Below are positions 1 through 10,159 of a DNA stretch of 22,670 nucleotides, piece after piece. The notes beneath the pieces were generated by a model that did no database searches, had not been told where the DNA came from, and saw nothing but the letters and a program-made list of their open reading frames with translations. The DNA is from Pelargonium cotyledonis (taxonomy: Eukaryota; Streptophyta; Magnoliopsida; Geraniales; Geraniaceae), in NCBI GenBank assembly GCA_036897625.1, contig JAYMTA010000970.1, positions 1-22,670 of the forward strand, read 5' to 3'. A program made the translations under genes and the position numbers. Each line of letters starts with the position of its first letter. Positions within the stretch are counted from its first letter, which is position 1.

Positions 1-135
1 GACGGGTCGCTCCGATCCCACAAATTCACTTAGGTGGGTATATAAGTGATTTTAAATGAGGTGTCATCACCTCATTGACTTTCTTAAGTTGTGACTGATG
101 TAATCTTATATCAGTCAACTGATATACATTTTGCT

Positions 136-136
136 C

Positions 137-167
<31 letters not shown>

Positions 168-175
168 CGCGCGCA
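136..175. repeat. Compound (AT)n(GT)n(GC)n microsatellite
   Basis: This is a 40-nt tract of strictly alternating pyrimidine and purine that passes from AT to GT to GC dinucleotides. It lies about 200 bp beyond the stop codon of the cystinosin gene, in its 3' flank. Such tracts can adopt left-handed Z-DNA and are length-variable. The rest of 1-367 is AT-rich and shows no coding signal that I can support. Confidence 0.9.
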
Positions 176-367
176 AATTGCCAGAATAGTAAATCATTAT
201 CATATATTTCTTGCAGTAATAGAGCATTCATATTTGAGAAGAAAAAAAATGTTTCATTCTTCTTGTGTTCCTATATACAGATTGGAATCAATTAGAAACA
301 AGAAGCAATCGGTACAGCTGATCCCTATTTCTACTGTAGTACACAATGTGTCAGTAAAAAAATACCT

Positions 368-3300
368 TTACACGTCTTCTGAGTTTGTATGAATAGAAGA
401 AGATTGAATAAATGGCTCTGCACCTTCGTTCTTAACCTTAGATGAGGACTCCACTTTCTTGGCAGGATACAACACGTAATGTTGGCACATGAATAGAATG
501 TCTAAGAACATAGATATCTGCAAATACAATAGTGTTCATTACAGCATAACATTTGATAATTCTACGACTATTTTAAAAGCAAAATTCAAGAGAAGAATAG
601 TTATTATTTTATCTATCAGTAATGACAACATTGTGAAGAGAAAATGTGCAGTTAAGAGAAGGAATGACACAAATAACCAAAAAGCAGACGTTTCATACCA
701 AAGATAGCAATGTCTTCCCTATATTCCCGTAGAAGTTGACCCAAGAATCTGGAGCACAGAACAAATTTACAATTAATGTCATGCATGAGGGATAGTATAT
801 ATTAATTGGCAATAACTATTTGCTGAAAAAAACAAGATACTTTGATCTATAGACTGCATGGTCATCTGTCCATAATTTGCCAACCCTCCACCAAAGTCTA
901 GTAAGATATTGCCAATGCTGAATCCATCTGTGCTCTTACGCCCACAGTTCATGGTTGCCTATATACCATATATTTTTCGTTAGTAAATATTTATGGCCTA
1001 TCCAGCAGATAAAGTGTAAATACTGTTGGAGCATAAAAACTTTAAGTTTTAAAAGGAACTCTAGTTTCCCATGCTCTTAATGGAGCCAAAGCAAACAGCT
1101 TTGAAATACTTTTAAACCATGCCAACAATCACCAAGATATGTGAACTTCATAAAATTCACTTGGATTTAATTTGAAATGCTGTATTTTAAATACAATGTT
1201 GGGAGACCATAAAATTTCAGATGACAAGGTAAGAATTTTTTTTGAAATCCCATGTTGTGGCAATGTTTGAACTATTGGATTTGGCCCAAATCCAAATTCT
1301 TTGTGCATCCTAACATTTTCAAATCAAATCCAAGAATTCAAACAGACCATGACAGAAATTACTTTTAATAAAGGCGTGTAACACTCTTCCAGAAAAAACA
1401 AAAACAATTGAGTAGCGTTTGGATTTAAAAAAATTAGAATGAGAATGGGAATGGGACCCAAGAATGCTCATTTCGAAGTCCAATAATTTACCATAAAGAC
1501 CAATGTCATAACCTCTTGAAGAAACAAAGTATTGCTACAACTTGAAAGATGTTGAACAAGCATGAAGGAACAAAGTAAAAGGAAGTTATAGCCTTATAGG
1601 GAATGGAGAGAAACCTAGTGCTACCAAGAAGAGAAAACAAAGGACTCCATTGAAGTTTAATGGAAAACTGGGAAAAAGTTGCGTTGTTTCGAATACTAAA
1701 TCAACGTTTACAGTTGGCATGTAAAATTAATTGAATTTTCTTTTATATTTTACAATCAATTAGAATGGAAGAATTCCTATTTCAATGGCTGTCCAAACAT
1801 CCTAATTTGTGTGATAATCTAAAGGTCATACTCAATAGCATTTCAGCATCATTAAAACCTGCTAGCTATATAGTTTAAAATTATTATTGTAGTAACAGAG
1901 GAAAATGCCCGTTGTTTAAGCCAGAAGAAGCCTGTTAGCAGGTGGTAAGCCGTAAGCCTAATATAGGCTTCTCAAATATATGGAAACTAAGAGACATCTA
2001 TCAGTCTGGTCAGGTGAATGACGACTACATAATTTCCTCACATAGCTGAAAATAATGTGATTGACATTCATTCTGACCTGTGGTATATATTTGATGACCG
2101 TCATAAACACTTGAATTGAGCTGCAAAAATTATTCAAGTCACAAAAGTTAGAAATGGAAACTTACAATAATTCAGTTATGGTTTTATATAATTTCAATCA
2201 TAGTCACACAATGCTTTTGTGATGAACAGAACAAGAAATTAATTAATGAAGAGATTTCAATTAGGATGCAAAGAGATGCCCAGCTTGATATTATGTACCA
2301 AAACTGCATGTATATTTTCCACTGAAAATGATGTACTGTACCCAGGAAGCCTACCTAAAAATTAGGATATTAATGAACACATGCTCTATCAGTGGCATAT
2401 CAAGGTTAAAGAGTAGAATGTGAGAATGTTGCTAGGGCCATACATGAGTCCCTCCCCAAGTGAAAAGTTGAATAAATTCCAACAGAGAATCATATTTGTG
2501 TGATTCTGTCACTGTAAGATTACTACATACCAAGGAAAAAAATAACTTTCCAAGAGTATCTAAGTCCACCGTCCTCATATATGTGCATACATATACTTCC
2601 CTACACCTCACTTTTTATGTTGTGGGGTTTTAGTTGCAATGCATTCTCTAATGTACGAGCTTTTATAGTGTAATCTTTAAAATTAAAGGAAAATTCATCC
2701 GGACCCGAGGTAGAACCAAGGTTCAACTTCTTGGATACATTACAAAATACAGCAAGATTAAACTCTACCAGCCAACTACTGAAAGCTATAATTCCTACTT
2801 CTACTACACAGATGACAAATCTCATCAAACCATAGAAATATAATTATTTATCCCCCTTACTCATAAGTCATAATGATACAAGCAAAGCAAAGGATTAGCT
2901 ATCAATCTCATGGTCATTCATTTGAACTATTATCTAGAGAGTGAAATAAATATTTGAGTAAAAATCATTACTGATGCTTATTATTTTTCCATCCATACCC
3001 CTTGTGAATCAAGAATCTCATCTTAGCTACATTAAGGTCAATGTAAAAGGAACAGAGATACCAAAAGGAAACCATACTTGAAGATGGAGATGAGCCATAG
3101 CCATGAATGGGTTGGCAACGCCAAGAAAAAACATACAGCAGCACCTAGCCACACAGCAGAGACAATTGCTATAGAGATCTTAGAGACCTTCTGAACTCCA
3201 CGCTGTAAGAAAAGTAATTAATAAGTCAGCTTCAAAACTCCCATCTATAACAAAGTTGAGTGCATGGGTATCTTTCACATATGATATGGATATTTAAGAA

Positions 3301-4467
3301 TGAATAGAAAACGAAATCAATAGGACTCACGTCATAGATTGCAATCTGGAACAAGGTAATCGCTGTCAGCAAAACAGCATGTATCGAAAAGGCAACATCA
3401 TTTGCAGCAACAGGTATCATCTGAAATAAGCAGACAAAAAAAATTAATAAACATATCACTTGTTAGAATGCTGGCATGCTGCAATCGTCAACATCAAATG
3501 AAATGCATCATGGTCCAAGAATATCAACTGTAGTACAAAGAAATGCAACTCTAGACTTCAAAGGGCTTAGTCCAACAGTCTGGGTTTGGTTACACCATTC
3601 TTTCATAATTCAGCACTACATTAGGGCCATATTCGTAGGTAGAACCTCATCTCGGCTTAAACTTTCATGTCCGGGAGGCATGTTGATTGGTTTTGCTCGA
3701 ATTGCTCATTTATAAGGGGTCTGATTCCGAAGGGAGATTTGGTTTCCGACAAAGTATCTCCAAGTTATAGTAGACTTAGTGTTGAGGGATAGCCCATAGC
3801 ATAAAGGACTTTGATTAAATAGTTTTTGCTAATAGATCATGTCCAAATATTGGGTCCTCACATTGCCTTACAGATACTCGTATAATCCACGAACCAATTT
3901 AACAAAATAAAAAATAGAGCTAACCAGTAATCATGATTAGCCCAAATAAAATAATGAAATAGTTTTTGTTAACTAATCAGTAACAAAATCTCAATTCAGA
4001 ACACCATCATGACATGAGTTTCTACAAGATTCAAGACCTAACCACATATTCGAAAGAGAAGACCCAAAATACAGCAGCTAATGCAACAAACAGAACAGAA
4101 AGTAACAGAGTGCATGGAAATGAGGGTAAAACGAAGGAACAAACCTCTCCATAACCATATTTTTGGCGGTACTGTTCCTGGACAGCGGAGCTGAAGTAGA
4201 GAGTGGCGTTGTATATGAGATATGAGGAGTGCTTCGTCAAATTCAGCACCACGAAATCGAAGTTCAACCCCACAACTCTGAACAAAATTCATAGTAATTA
4301 AACCGATGAAAACGAAATTCCCGGAAACGAAGTGGAAAAAGAAAGTACCGTTTCCTGCGGAAATTTAAGATGACTTGTGGGTAGAAACTGATTGACCATG
4401 AAAAGAAAGCGATCCATCCAAAAATCTCGTACAGTATTTCCAGCGGAATCGAATTCCATGAACCCAT
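368..4467 (-). CDS. CTNS: Cystinosin homologue (PQ-loop lysosomal/vacuolar cystine transporter), 8 exons
   Basis: This gene encodes a seven-helix PQ-loop transporter of the cystinosin family, which exports cystine with protons from lysosomes or vacuoles. Exons read on the minus strand are 4467-4349, 4277-4145, 3420-3331, 3202-3078, 2120-2078, 958-841, 748-699 and 517-368. All junctions are GT-AG, phases agree, and the 828 nt give 275 residues plus TAA, the family's usual length. The start MGSWNSIPLEI was chosen because the family begins there; an ATG further upstream at 4692 lies in unrelated sequence. The two PQ motifs are Y29-P30-Q31 and I168-P169-Q170. The segment KSTDGFSIGNILLD, ending at D191, carries the Asp known to couple protons in human cystinosin. 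The second PQ loop reads G-F-S where relatives usually have G-W-S, and F-G-G-G for F-T-G-G. The tail after about residue 245 is Ser- and Glu-rich. Introns 4 (about 960 bp) and 5 (about 1.1 kb) are long; intron 5 (959-2077) is AT-rich and may hold MITE debris. Family identity is sure; exon 6 and 8 borders are very likely. Confidence 0.93.
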
Positions 4468-4603
4468 TTCTTCGAAATTGAAAATGAAGCTTTTTGAAAT
4501 TGAAATGTTGTTAGCGATTTCTGTTTCTGTTTGGAATACATGAAATGTCGTGATGGAAATTTGGCGTGCGTGACTGGACTTACTTTCCAGGATCAACCGT
4601 ATC

Positions 4604-4631
4604 TGGGCCGTCCAGGAAGTTATTGTGGGCC
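4604..4631. promoter_or_regulatory. Two TGGGCC (site II-type) elements upstream of the cystinosin gene
   Basis: TGGGCC occurs at 4604-4609 and again at 4626-4631, about 140-165 bp upstream of the cystinosin start codon. TGGGCC/TGGGCT (site II) motifs bind TCP factors and are common in proximal promoters of plant housekeeping and mitochondrial genes. No convincing TATA box was seen, which fits a housekeeping promoter. The regulatory role is inferred from motif and position only. Confidence 0.45.
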
Positions 4632-4819
4632 TATTTTTAAGGGTTTGTTTGGTAAATGTCAGACTTGATTTTGGAGAAAAACTGCACTGCACAACTGAGA
4701 AAAGTGAGTAATTGTCTCCTAATTTGAACTAATAAGTGGGTTTGTGGCAATCCCGATCATTTTTAAGCGAAAGTAGACCCTTATTATATGATGAGTTGAG
4801 TAAAAATATTCATTGTAAC

Positions 4820-4980
4820 CTAAGGTTAATGGCGAAGTTGGTAACACAGACTGCGTGAGTGGAAAGAGCACTTGCGTTTAATCCCCGCTCAACACATCTA
4901 AAGGAAGAGGTAAAGGCTTTAACTGTGAACAAAGTTCGAAGGATTAGTTTAGGTGTGGATCGTGCAGTAAAATATATTAA
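4820..4980 (+). mobile_element. tRNA-derived SINE, probably a partial or decayed copy
   Basis: A perfect match to the RNA polymerase III A box (TGGCGAAGTTGG) lies at 4830-4841. A B-box-like sequence (CGTTTAATCCC, about 9 of 11 consensus positions) starts 45 nt later at 4875-4885. That spacing is normal for a tRNA-type internal promoter. No cloverleaf or acceptor stem can be closed, so it is a SINE head rather than a functional tRNA gene. The tail boundary near 4980 is approximate, and no target-site duplication was found. Confidence 0.5.
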
Positions 4981-5460
4981 ATTATTAACAACAAATGTAT
5001 GGGTCAACTTAAGAACCCTATGATATAAACCGAAAATATTTATAGTAGAAACTACCAAATTGCACTCGAATTTGTAGACATTTAATTCAAACCCAGCACA
5101 TATCTAGAATTGCAACATTTGATTCACTCTAACCAGTGTAATGTTATCCAACTTTCGTGGACCAACAAGAAGTCAATTTTTGGTCGCTTTCCAACAAGAT
5201 GTCAATTTTGAATATAGACTAAATCATAACTACATTCGTTCACGAACAGGATAGAACCCAGCACTGCCCATCCGACATACCATACCTTAACAAATTCATC
5301 TTTTATTTGTCGTTTTGGTATTCAACGAACTTCGATCCCTTGTTTTAATCCACTTATCCAACTACAACTGGATTTGAATTTTAGTTTCATTTTCACGTAC
5401 CATGTTCACGTTGATCCGAACCGAAAATGAATACAACTATTCAATTAAAGTCTAAAATTG

Positions 5461-5551
5461 TAAATGGGCTTAAATAGATATGGATTTACAAGGCCCAACC
5501 AGTAAGCCTGAAATAAGCTGAAATAACAAAAGCCCATCTAAGCCCATTTCA
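5461..5551. repeat. Inverted-repeat module, copy A, with TGGGCT/AGCCCA motifs
   Basis: The module is bounded by perfect 11-bp inverted repeats, AAATGGGCTTA at 5462-5472 and TAAGCCCATTT at 5539-5549. Its interior matches copy B at 14900-14994 in the same orientation, for example the shared CCAGTAAGCCTGAAAT. Some similarity continues about 20 bp further left (from about 5440). It lies about 1 kb upstream of the cystinosin start. It could be a tiny MITE or a duplicated promoter segment. Around it, 5060-5440 and 5552-6820 hold no gene or named repeat beyond an AT run at 5681-5696 and AT-rich debris. Confidence 0.6.
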
Positions 5552-6819
5552 AAACTTGTACTCATTAATATATTTATGTGGGTCATTAGTAGAAAATGAC
5601 ATTTACTTTTTATTGATGTGAGTTTGGACTAAAGATTGACGAAAGTTTATTTTGTTTTAATATAGTCAAATGAAAAACAATATATATATATATATAATAT
5701 CATATGTTCGGCTTTATTTTACATAAATACATATAAGATTGTGCAAAATTGGATCATTTATTTCTGTCTGGGTCGGTATGAGTCGACCCTATTACACAAC
5801 GTTACTATTTATTTAAGTTAAAATTGTTTATTATTTTTTTAATACTTTGTCACATAATTTTCACATAAGCATATATTAATGGAAAATTTTAGCACTTTTA
5901 GTATTGATCACGTATTTGTTCAAAACTAACAGTTTATGTATCTATTTGTATAAAATTTGACATACTGAGTCTATTTGTACATTTGGATAAAATTTATGTC
6001 TCTATCTACATACAACTCAAATATTCAATAATCAATAGCCAGCAAATGATTTGTAATTAACAAAGTGCATGGCTTTGCATGCTATAAAATTGATTAAGTG
6101 TGGGTTTTTAATGACTAATCTCACATGTGCATTAAGTCAATTGCAGGAAATTAGGAATTTACAATGTCCACATCCCTGAAAATGTGGCCTAAATTATCGA
6201 TTGTGTTTGGTATTTTCTAGCTAGTTAAGCCCATTGTTTTGTAAACCGGACTGGATCAACATGTCCGGTTGGTAATTGACAGGTAGACTTGCCCGATCAT
6301 TCGATGATCTATTGTAGAGTTGTTAATTGGTAACTCAACATTTGGCACGCTATAAAATAAATGTGTTTTAGCTCACTAATTTTATAACGTTTTGTGTTTG
6401 TGTTGTGTCTCACAAGCACACATTTACATTCAATTATTTACAATGTTGCACATGTAACACGTAGACTTGTGATTATGTTGGTAAATCAATTACTTGAATG
6501 TTTCTGGTTATTCTTATTTATATGACCTCTTTTGTGTGTTAGGTTACGTGGTTATGTTAAGTAGGCTGAATTTGTGATATTTAATCGTGTTAGTTCGTCT
6601 CGTGTCAAGCGTGTTATATACCAAATTAACATGATATGATGTGTTGTGTCATACGGTGTCTCTTAGCTAAACATGTCATTTGAAATTTTATATATATACA
6701 CACATTATAATGGTATTTGATATAACATTTAAATCATGAAATTCAAATAAATTCATTAATTCAAATGCATCCTAAATTACTCAAAAATTGCAAAATTAAT
6801 GATACCATGATCATTGCAG

Positions 6820-7240
6820 GCGAATATGGTTGTTGGAGTTGGAGTGGAGTGGGAGGTGGAGACGGCCTCGGAGTCCTTGCCGAGGCTGAATGGCTAGTCG
6901 GTGTTGGATCGTTGGCGTTGTAGGATTCGGATCATTATACGTCGCCAACACTTTTTTGAATGGTCCGGAATTCTTTTGGGTCCTGATAGGAATAGACTTT
7001 GGTCGATGCCCTATCTCTGCTGCATAGTGTTTTGGGAATTTCCGGTCAGTAGGGCTTTCCGAGGGTTTTCTTTGTTTTTTTTTTTTTTTCGGCTTTTAGT
7101 TTTTTTTGTTTAGAATAGTTTTTGTTGATTTAAGTTATTTGCTTTAGTTTCGGTTGGTGTGTAACCCTCGATCTTGCTACTGTACCTTTTCTCATGAAAT
7201 GATATTTAGTTTTCTGTTACGGTCAAAAAAACAAAAATTT
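6820..7240 (+). other. Unclassified transcript-like or retroelement 3'-end remnant
   Basis: This stretch is less AT-rich than its surroundings. It starts with a G-rich part (GGAGTTGGAGTGGAGTGGGAGG), continues with a long T run near 7076-7090, and ends in a TGAAATGATATTT segment followed by CAAAAAAACAAAAA near 7225-7240. That layout resembles the 3' end of a LINE or other retroposed transcript. No reading frame with family resemblance was recognised, and no target-site duplication was found. The class is a guess. From 7241 to 7730 I see only AT-rich sequence. Confidence 0.25.
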
Positions 7241-7730
7241 ACACAATTTGGGGAGGGAGGCTTGAATTCTTGACTCTTGAGCACTATTTTACTATGATAA
7301 GTTTGATAAAGTGACGCTTGAGAACAAATTTGGAGAAATGAAAGTTGGTATTTAACTTAAAACGTTAAAATTCAACACTAAAAAATATTTATTTTCCATA
7401 TTGATATGTGAATTACAACCGATTTGTAATATAATGCACTGATTGAAACCATTCGACCCTACCGTTCTGGTCCGATTTTTAAAACATTACTCGCAAGTCC
7501 TCTTCAACATTTATAGTCACCCTCTCAAATGATTCCTACTAGTTAACCATGAAACATTCATTCTCATGCATCCAAACTCTTTCCTTCTAATTTATGTGGG
7601 GAAAATACTATATATAACCATTCAACAACACAATTAAAGATGACAAATAAATTAGGAACCATCGTAAAAGTTTATTATTAATCGCACTTACAAGGAGTAA
7701 CATTCATTGATACATGTAACGACTCTAACC

Positions 7731-7812
7731 GTGATTACGATTAGACATATATTACTAAGATGTTGAAACATGTGATTACGATTAGACATATATTACTAAG
7801 ATGTTGAAACAT
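7731..7812. repeat. Perfect 41-bp tandem duplication
   Basis: Two identical 41-bp units, 7731-7771 and 7772-7812, each starting GTGATTACGATTAGACATAT. They lie just beyond the 3' end of the decayed dioxygenase gene. Perfect identity suggests a recent duplication or an assembly artefact. Confidence 0.95.
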
Positions 7813-7846
7813 CTTTTAAATGCACTTATTAAGAAACATTGGTACG

Positions 7847-9087
7847 TCAAATAGAAAAATAGGTGGTAACAGTGGGAACCATAATATTATCACCCTCGCT
7901 AGCGTAATTATAATCTTTGTCCATAGTTTGTTGTATATAGAGGTTCAAGAAATTGTCAAAATTAAAGGCTTAAAGAGTAGAGGGTGTTCCTCGTCGACAA
8001 GCTCATTGTAGACCTCTATTGTGCCCCCCATGTTTGAAAATAACCCAATAGAGTATCTTGACTCGAACCTACTCATTCTCACTCGGTGCAGGCAACATCT
8101 TAACCTTCCATTGCTCCATCCCTACGTAAATTGATAACGAAATGTTTTGACATTTTAAATACAAATATATTTTTTTACAATGAAAATTGTACCGTCACAT
8201 GTCAAGGCGAAGAAACTCACATGTAATGATTCACCCGTCATGACAATTAAAGAGGAACTAGTGGGTGTGACGCTAAACCACTCTCCATTTTTGGTCGATA
8301 CTTGCAATCCATCTCTCACCTTGGAGTATGCCAATGAAGCTCTTGTCATAATGAATGGCTGCTCCAACGGTGTCCTCATCTGTCATGGGCGCCTCATATT
8401 TCGATAAACGAAGATTATAATTTACTGATTCCGATTCTTTTTCGAAATATTTGGCCACGTCATAGGCTTGAAAAATCGTTTTCCTTATTATTTGTTCTAG
8501 TTTTGATGATCTCATTGAATAGGTGAGTAAAGTCTCACTATATACACGCCAAAAACAAGAAACACAATAAGTAATCTGTTAAAGTTTGTGTTGAAGAGAT
8601 TACATATAACGATACAAGTAAAACCATATTAATAAAGTTAACCTCTTAGTAGTGAAAATCCAAACCCAAAACATTATATGTAGCCGGTTATTCAAATTAA
8701 ACATAATCGAACGAAAAACATAGTACTATACCAGAAAGCATCATTTCCTTGAGGCCACATTTGGAGACTGAGGTTGTGAACTGTTTCATGAGTGACTCTC
8801 ATGGCCTCATAAAGAGGGTAATGAGGATTGTCTGAAGTGTAACCTAAGAAAGGCTGGTTGGAAGAGAAGCGACGCTTTGTGTCCTTAGGAAGATCCAACA
8901 ACTTCTGCAATGAGCTGAGGATATTGGTGTAGAGGTCATGGTCGATCTCACTGAACGTAGCGATGAAGCATCCATATTCTTCAAGAGCCTCCGGGATATG
9001 TTTGCAGGTCAAGTCCCATGTTTCGGTTCCTGGTTTCATGCCATTTTGGCTGAAATCTATGATGGGAAGCTCAGAATTAGCTGCCAT
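7847..9087 (-). pseudogene. 2-oxoglutarate/Fe(II) dioxygenase (AOP-like), 3 exons, two frameshifts
   Basis: Exons on the minus strand are 9087-8732, 8537-8221 and 8121 to 7944 or 7847, with intact GT-AG junctions. Exon 1 gives the start MAANSELPIIDFSQ, then an N-terminal DIOX_N-like domain with EALEEYGCF and FLGYTSDNPHYPLYE. Exon 2 holds the iron ligands H-Y-D (HYDKSF), and exon 3 the distal His (HRV), the 2OG-binding R-Y-S, and ELVDEEHPLLFKP. The whole is about 315 codons, normal for the family. Frame 1 is lost near 8309-8320, where HYDKSFIGILQGE changes frame before DGLQVSTKNGEW. A second single-base shift near 7957-7968 truncates the C terminus at 7944; the other frame would run on to 7847. 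The family makes or modifies specialised metabolites, but the substrate cannot be told. The closest resemblance is to AOP-type enzymes. Either it is a young pseudogene or both indels are sequencing errors. Confidence 0.85.
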
Positions 9088-9137
9088 GGCTGATGGGTAA
9101 GAAATGGAATGGGTGTTTTTACAAAACCTATACTCGT

Positions 9138-9147
9138 ATTTATATAT
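9138..9147 (-). promoter_or_regulatory. TATA box of the dioxygenase pseudogene
   Basis: The minus strand reads ATATATAAAT here, within CATATATAAATAC, 51-60 nt upstream of the ATG at 9087. A start about 30 nt downstream would leave a short 5' leader. The core promoter therefore looks undamaged although the coding part is broken. Confidence 0.5.
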
Positions 9148-9534
9148 GAAAAAACAATTACTTGAGAATTGTTTTTTATTTTTACAGGGCCAGCTAATAG
9201 TAGTTAAAATATGCGCAATATGTATGACAAAAACTGCGATATTCGCACTAGCACATGTTAAAAGATGCAAGGAGCACCAAAACAATTCTGCAATATCTAT
9301 TACCAAAACTCCATCACATGGCATATATATATATAGTACTAATACTAATAATTAAGGACAATTAATGATATGTAGTAGCTTGTTCATTTTCATGGTTCAA
9401 TTATATATTCTAATGAATCAAAATTTACGATGATGTTTCTTTTTTTATCGGCAATAGTTACTTTTATTCCAGAATTTTTAAAAGAAAAATCGAGAGTTTT
9501 AACCATTGAAAATGAAGTCTTCGAACTCTAATAA

Positions 9535-9900
9535 CAGGTAAATGATTCAATTTAGTCCTCGAGCTTTGATAGTTTGACTCAATTTAGTTCGTAAGTTTTT
9601 TAAACCAAAATTAGTATCTGAACTTTCGTATTTTGCTTCAATTCGATCTATAAATTATGTTTTGACTTGAAATGGTCTCTGAACTTTCACATATTGACCC
9701 GAAGTGGTTTTTGCTCTTAGAACATATATTAAAAGTTTAAAAATTAAATTGGGTCAATATTTGAAAGTTCAGTGACTATTTTAGTATTAAAATATTAAGG
9801 GGCCAAATTAGGATGAAACACGAAAGTTTATACACTATTTTTTGTTTTAAATTTTTTTGACCAAATTGGATCCACCAAAATTCGGAAGCAAATTAGATAT
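9535..9900. repeat. Dispersed AT-rich repeat, left copy (partly self-complementary)
   Basis: This segment matches 13080-13440 in the same orientation. A 30-nt block, 9669-9698 (GAAATGGTCTCTGAACTTTC and on), differs from 13198-13227 by only two bases, and the next 70 nt also align. Both copies contain many GAACTTT and AAAGTTC words, giving a partly fold-back layout like a MITE. The class was not identified and ends are approximate. From 9901 to 10159 I see only AT-rich sequence with an AT microsatellite at 10041-10069. Confidence 0.6.
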
Positions 9901-10159
9901 TTCACCTTAATAATTTATTTCAACTTCTACGAAACTTATAAATTTAAGCATTAAAAACTCATTTTCACTCCTAAAATAGAAGGGTGAAAACTGTACGCAC
10001 ACGCGTCAAATTTTCGAAAAATACGTTAACACGACATTTCCATAATATATGTATATATATATATATATTACATGACATATTGGCATGCACTACAAGGAAT
10101 CAATTCAATATATCACATGTATTGAAAATTGATTCCTTCTCAGAACTGCTTAATTATTC

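Noticed and set aside
1275..1295. 21-nt palindrome TTGGATTTGG-C-CCAAATCCAA in cystinosin intron 5
   Set aside because: Real in the sequence, but of the kind common in AT-rich introns and MITE debris. No terminal repeats around 1413-1800 could be fixed well enough to call an element.
4264..4692. 142-residue minus-strand ORF starting at 4692
   Set aside because: Only its last part (from 4467) is cystinosin exon 1. The upstream residues have no family match, and its end runs into intron 1.
4830..4890. Functional tRNA gene
   Set aside because: A and B boxes are present, but no acceptor stem or anticodon arm can be formed, so a SINE head is the better reading.
8309..8320. Programmed frameshift or extra mini-intron in the dioxygenase
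   Set aside because: No slippery heptamer and no room for an intron; a second unrelated frameshift downstream points to decay or sequence error.
8180..8407. 75-residue plus-strand ORF
   Set aside because: It is the antisense shadow of dioxygenase exon 2.
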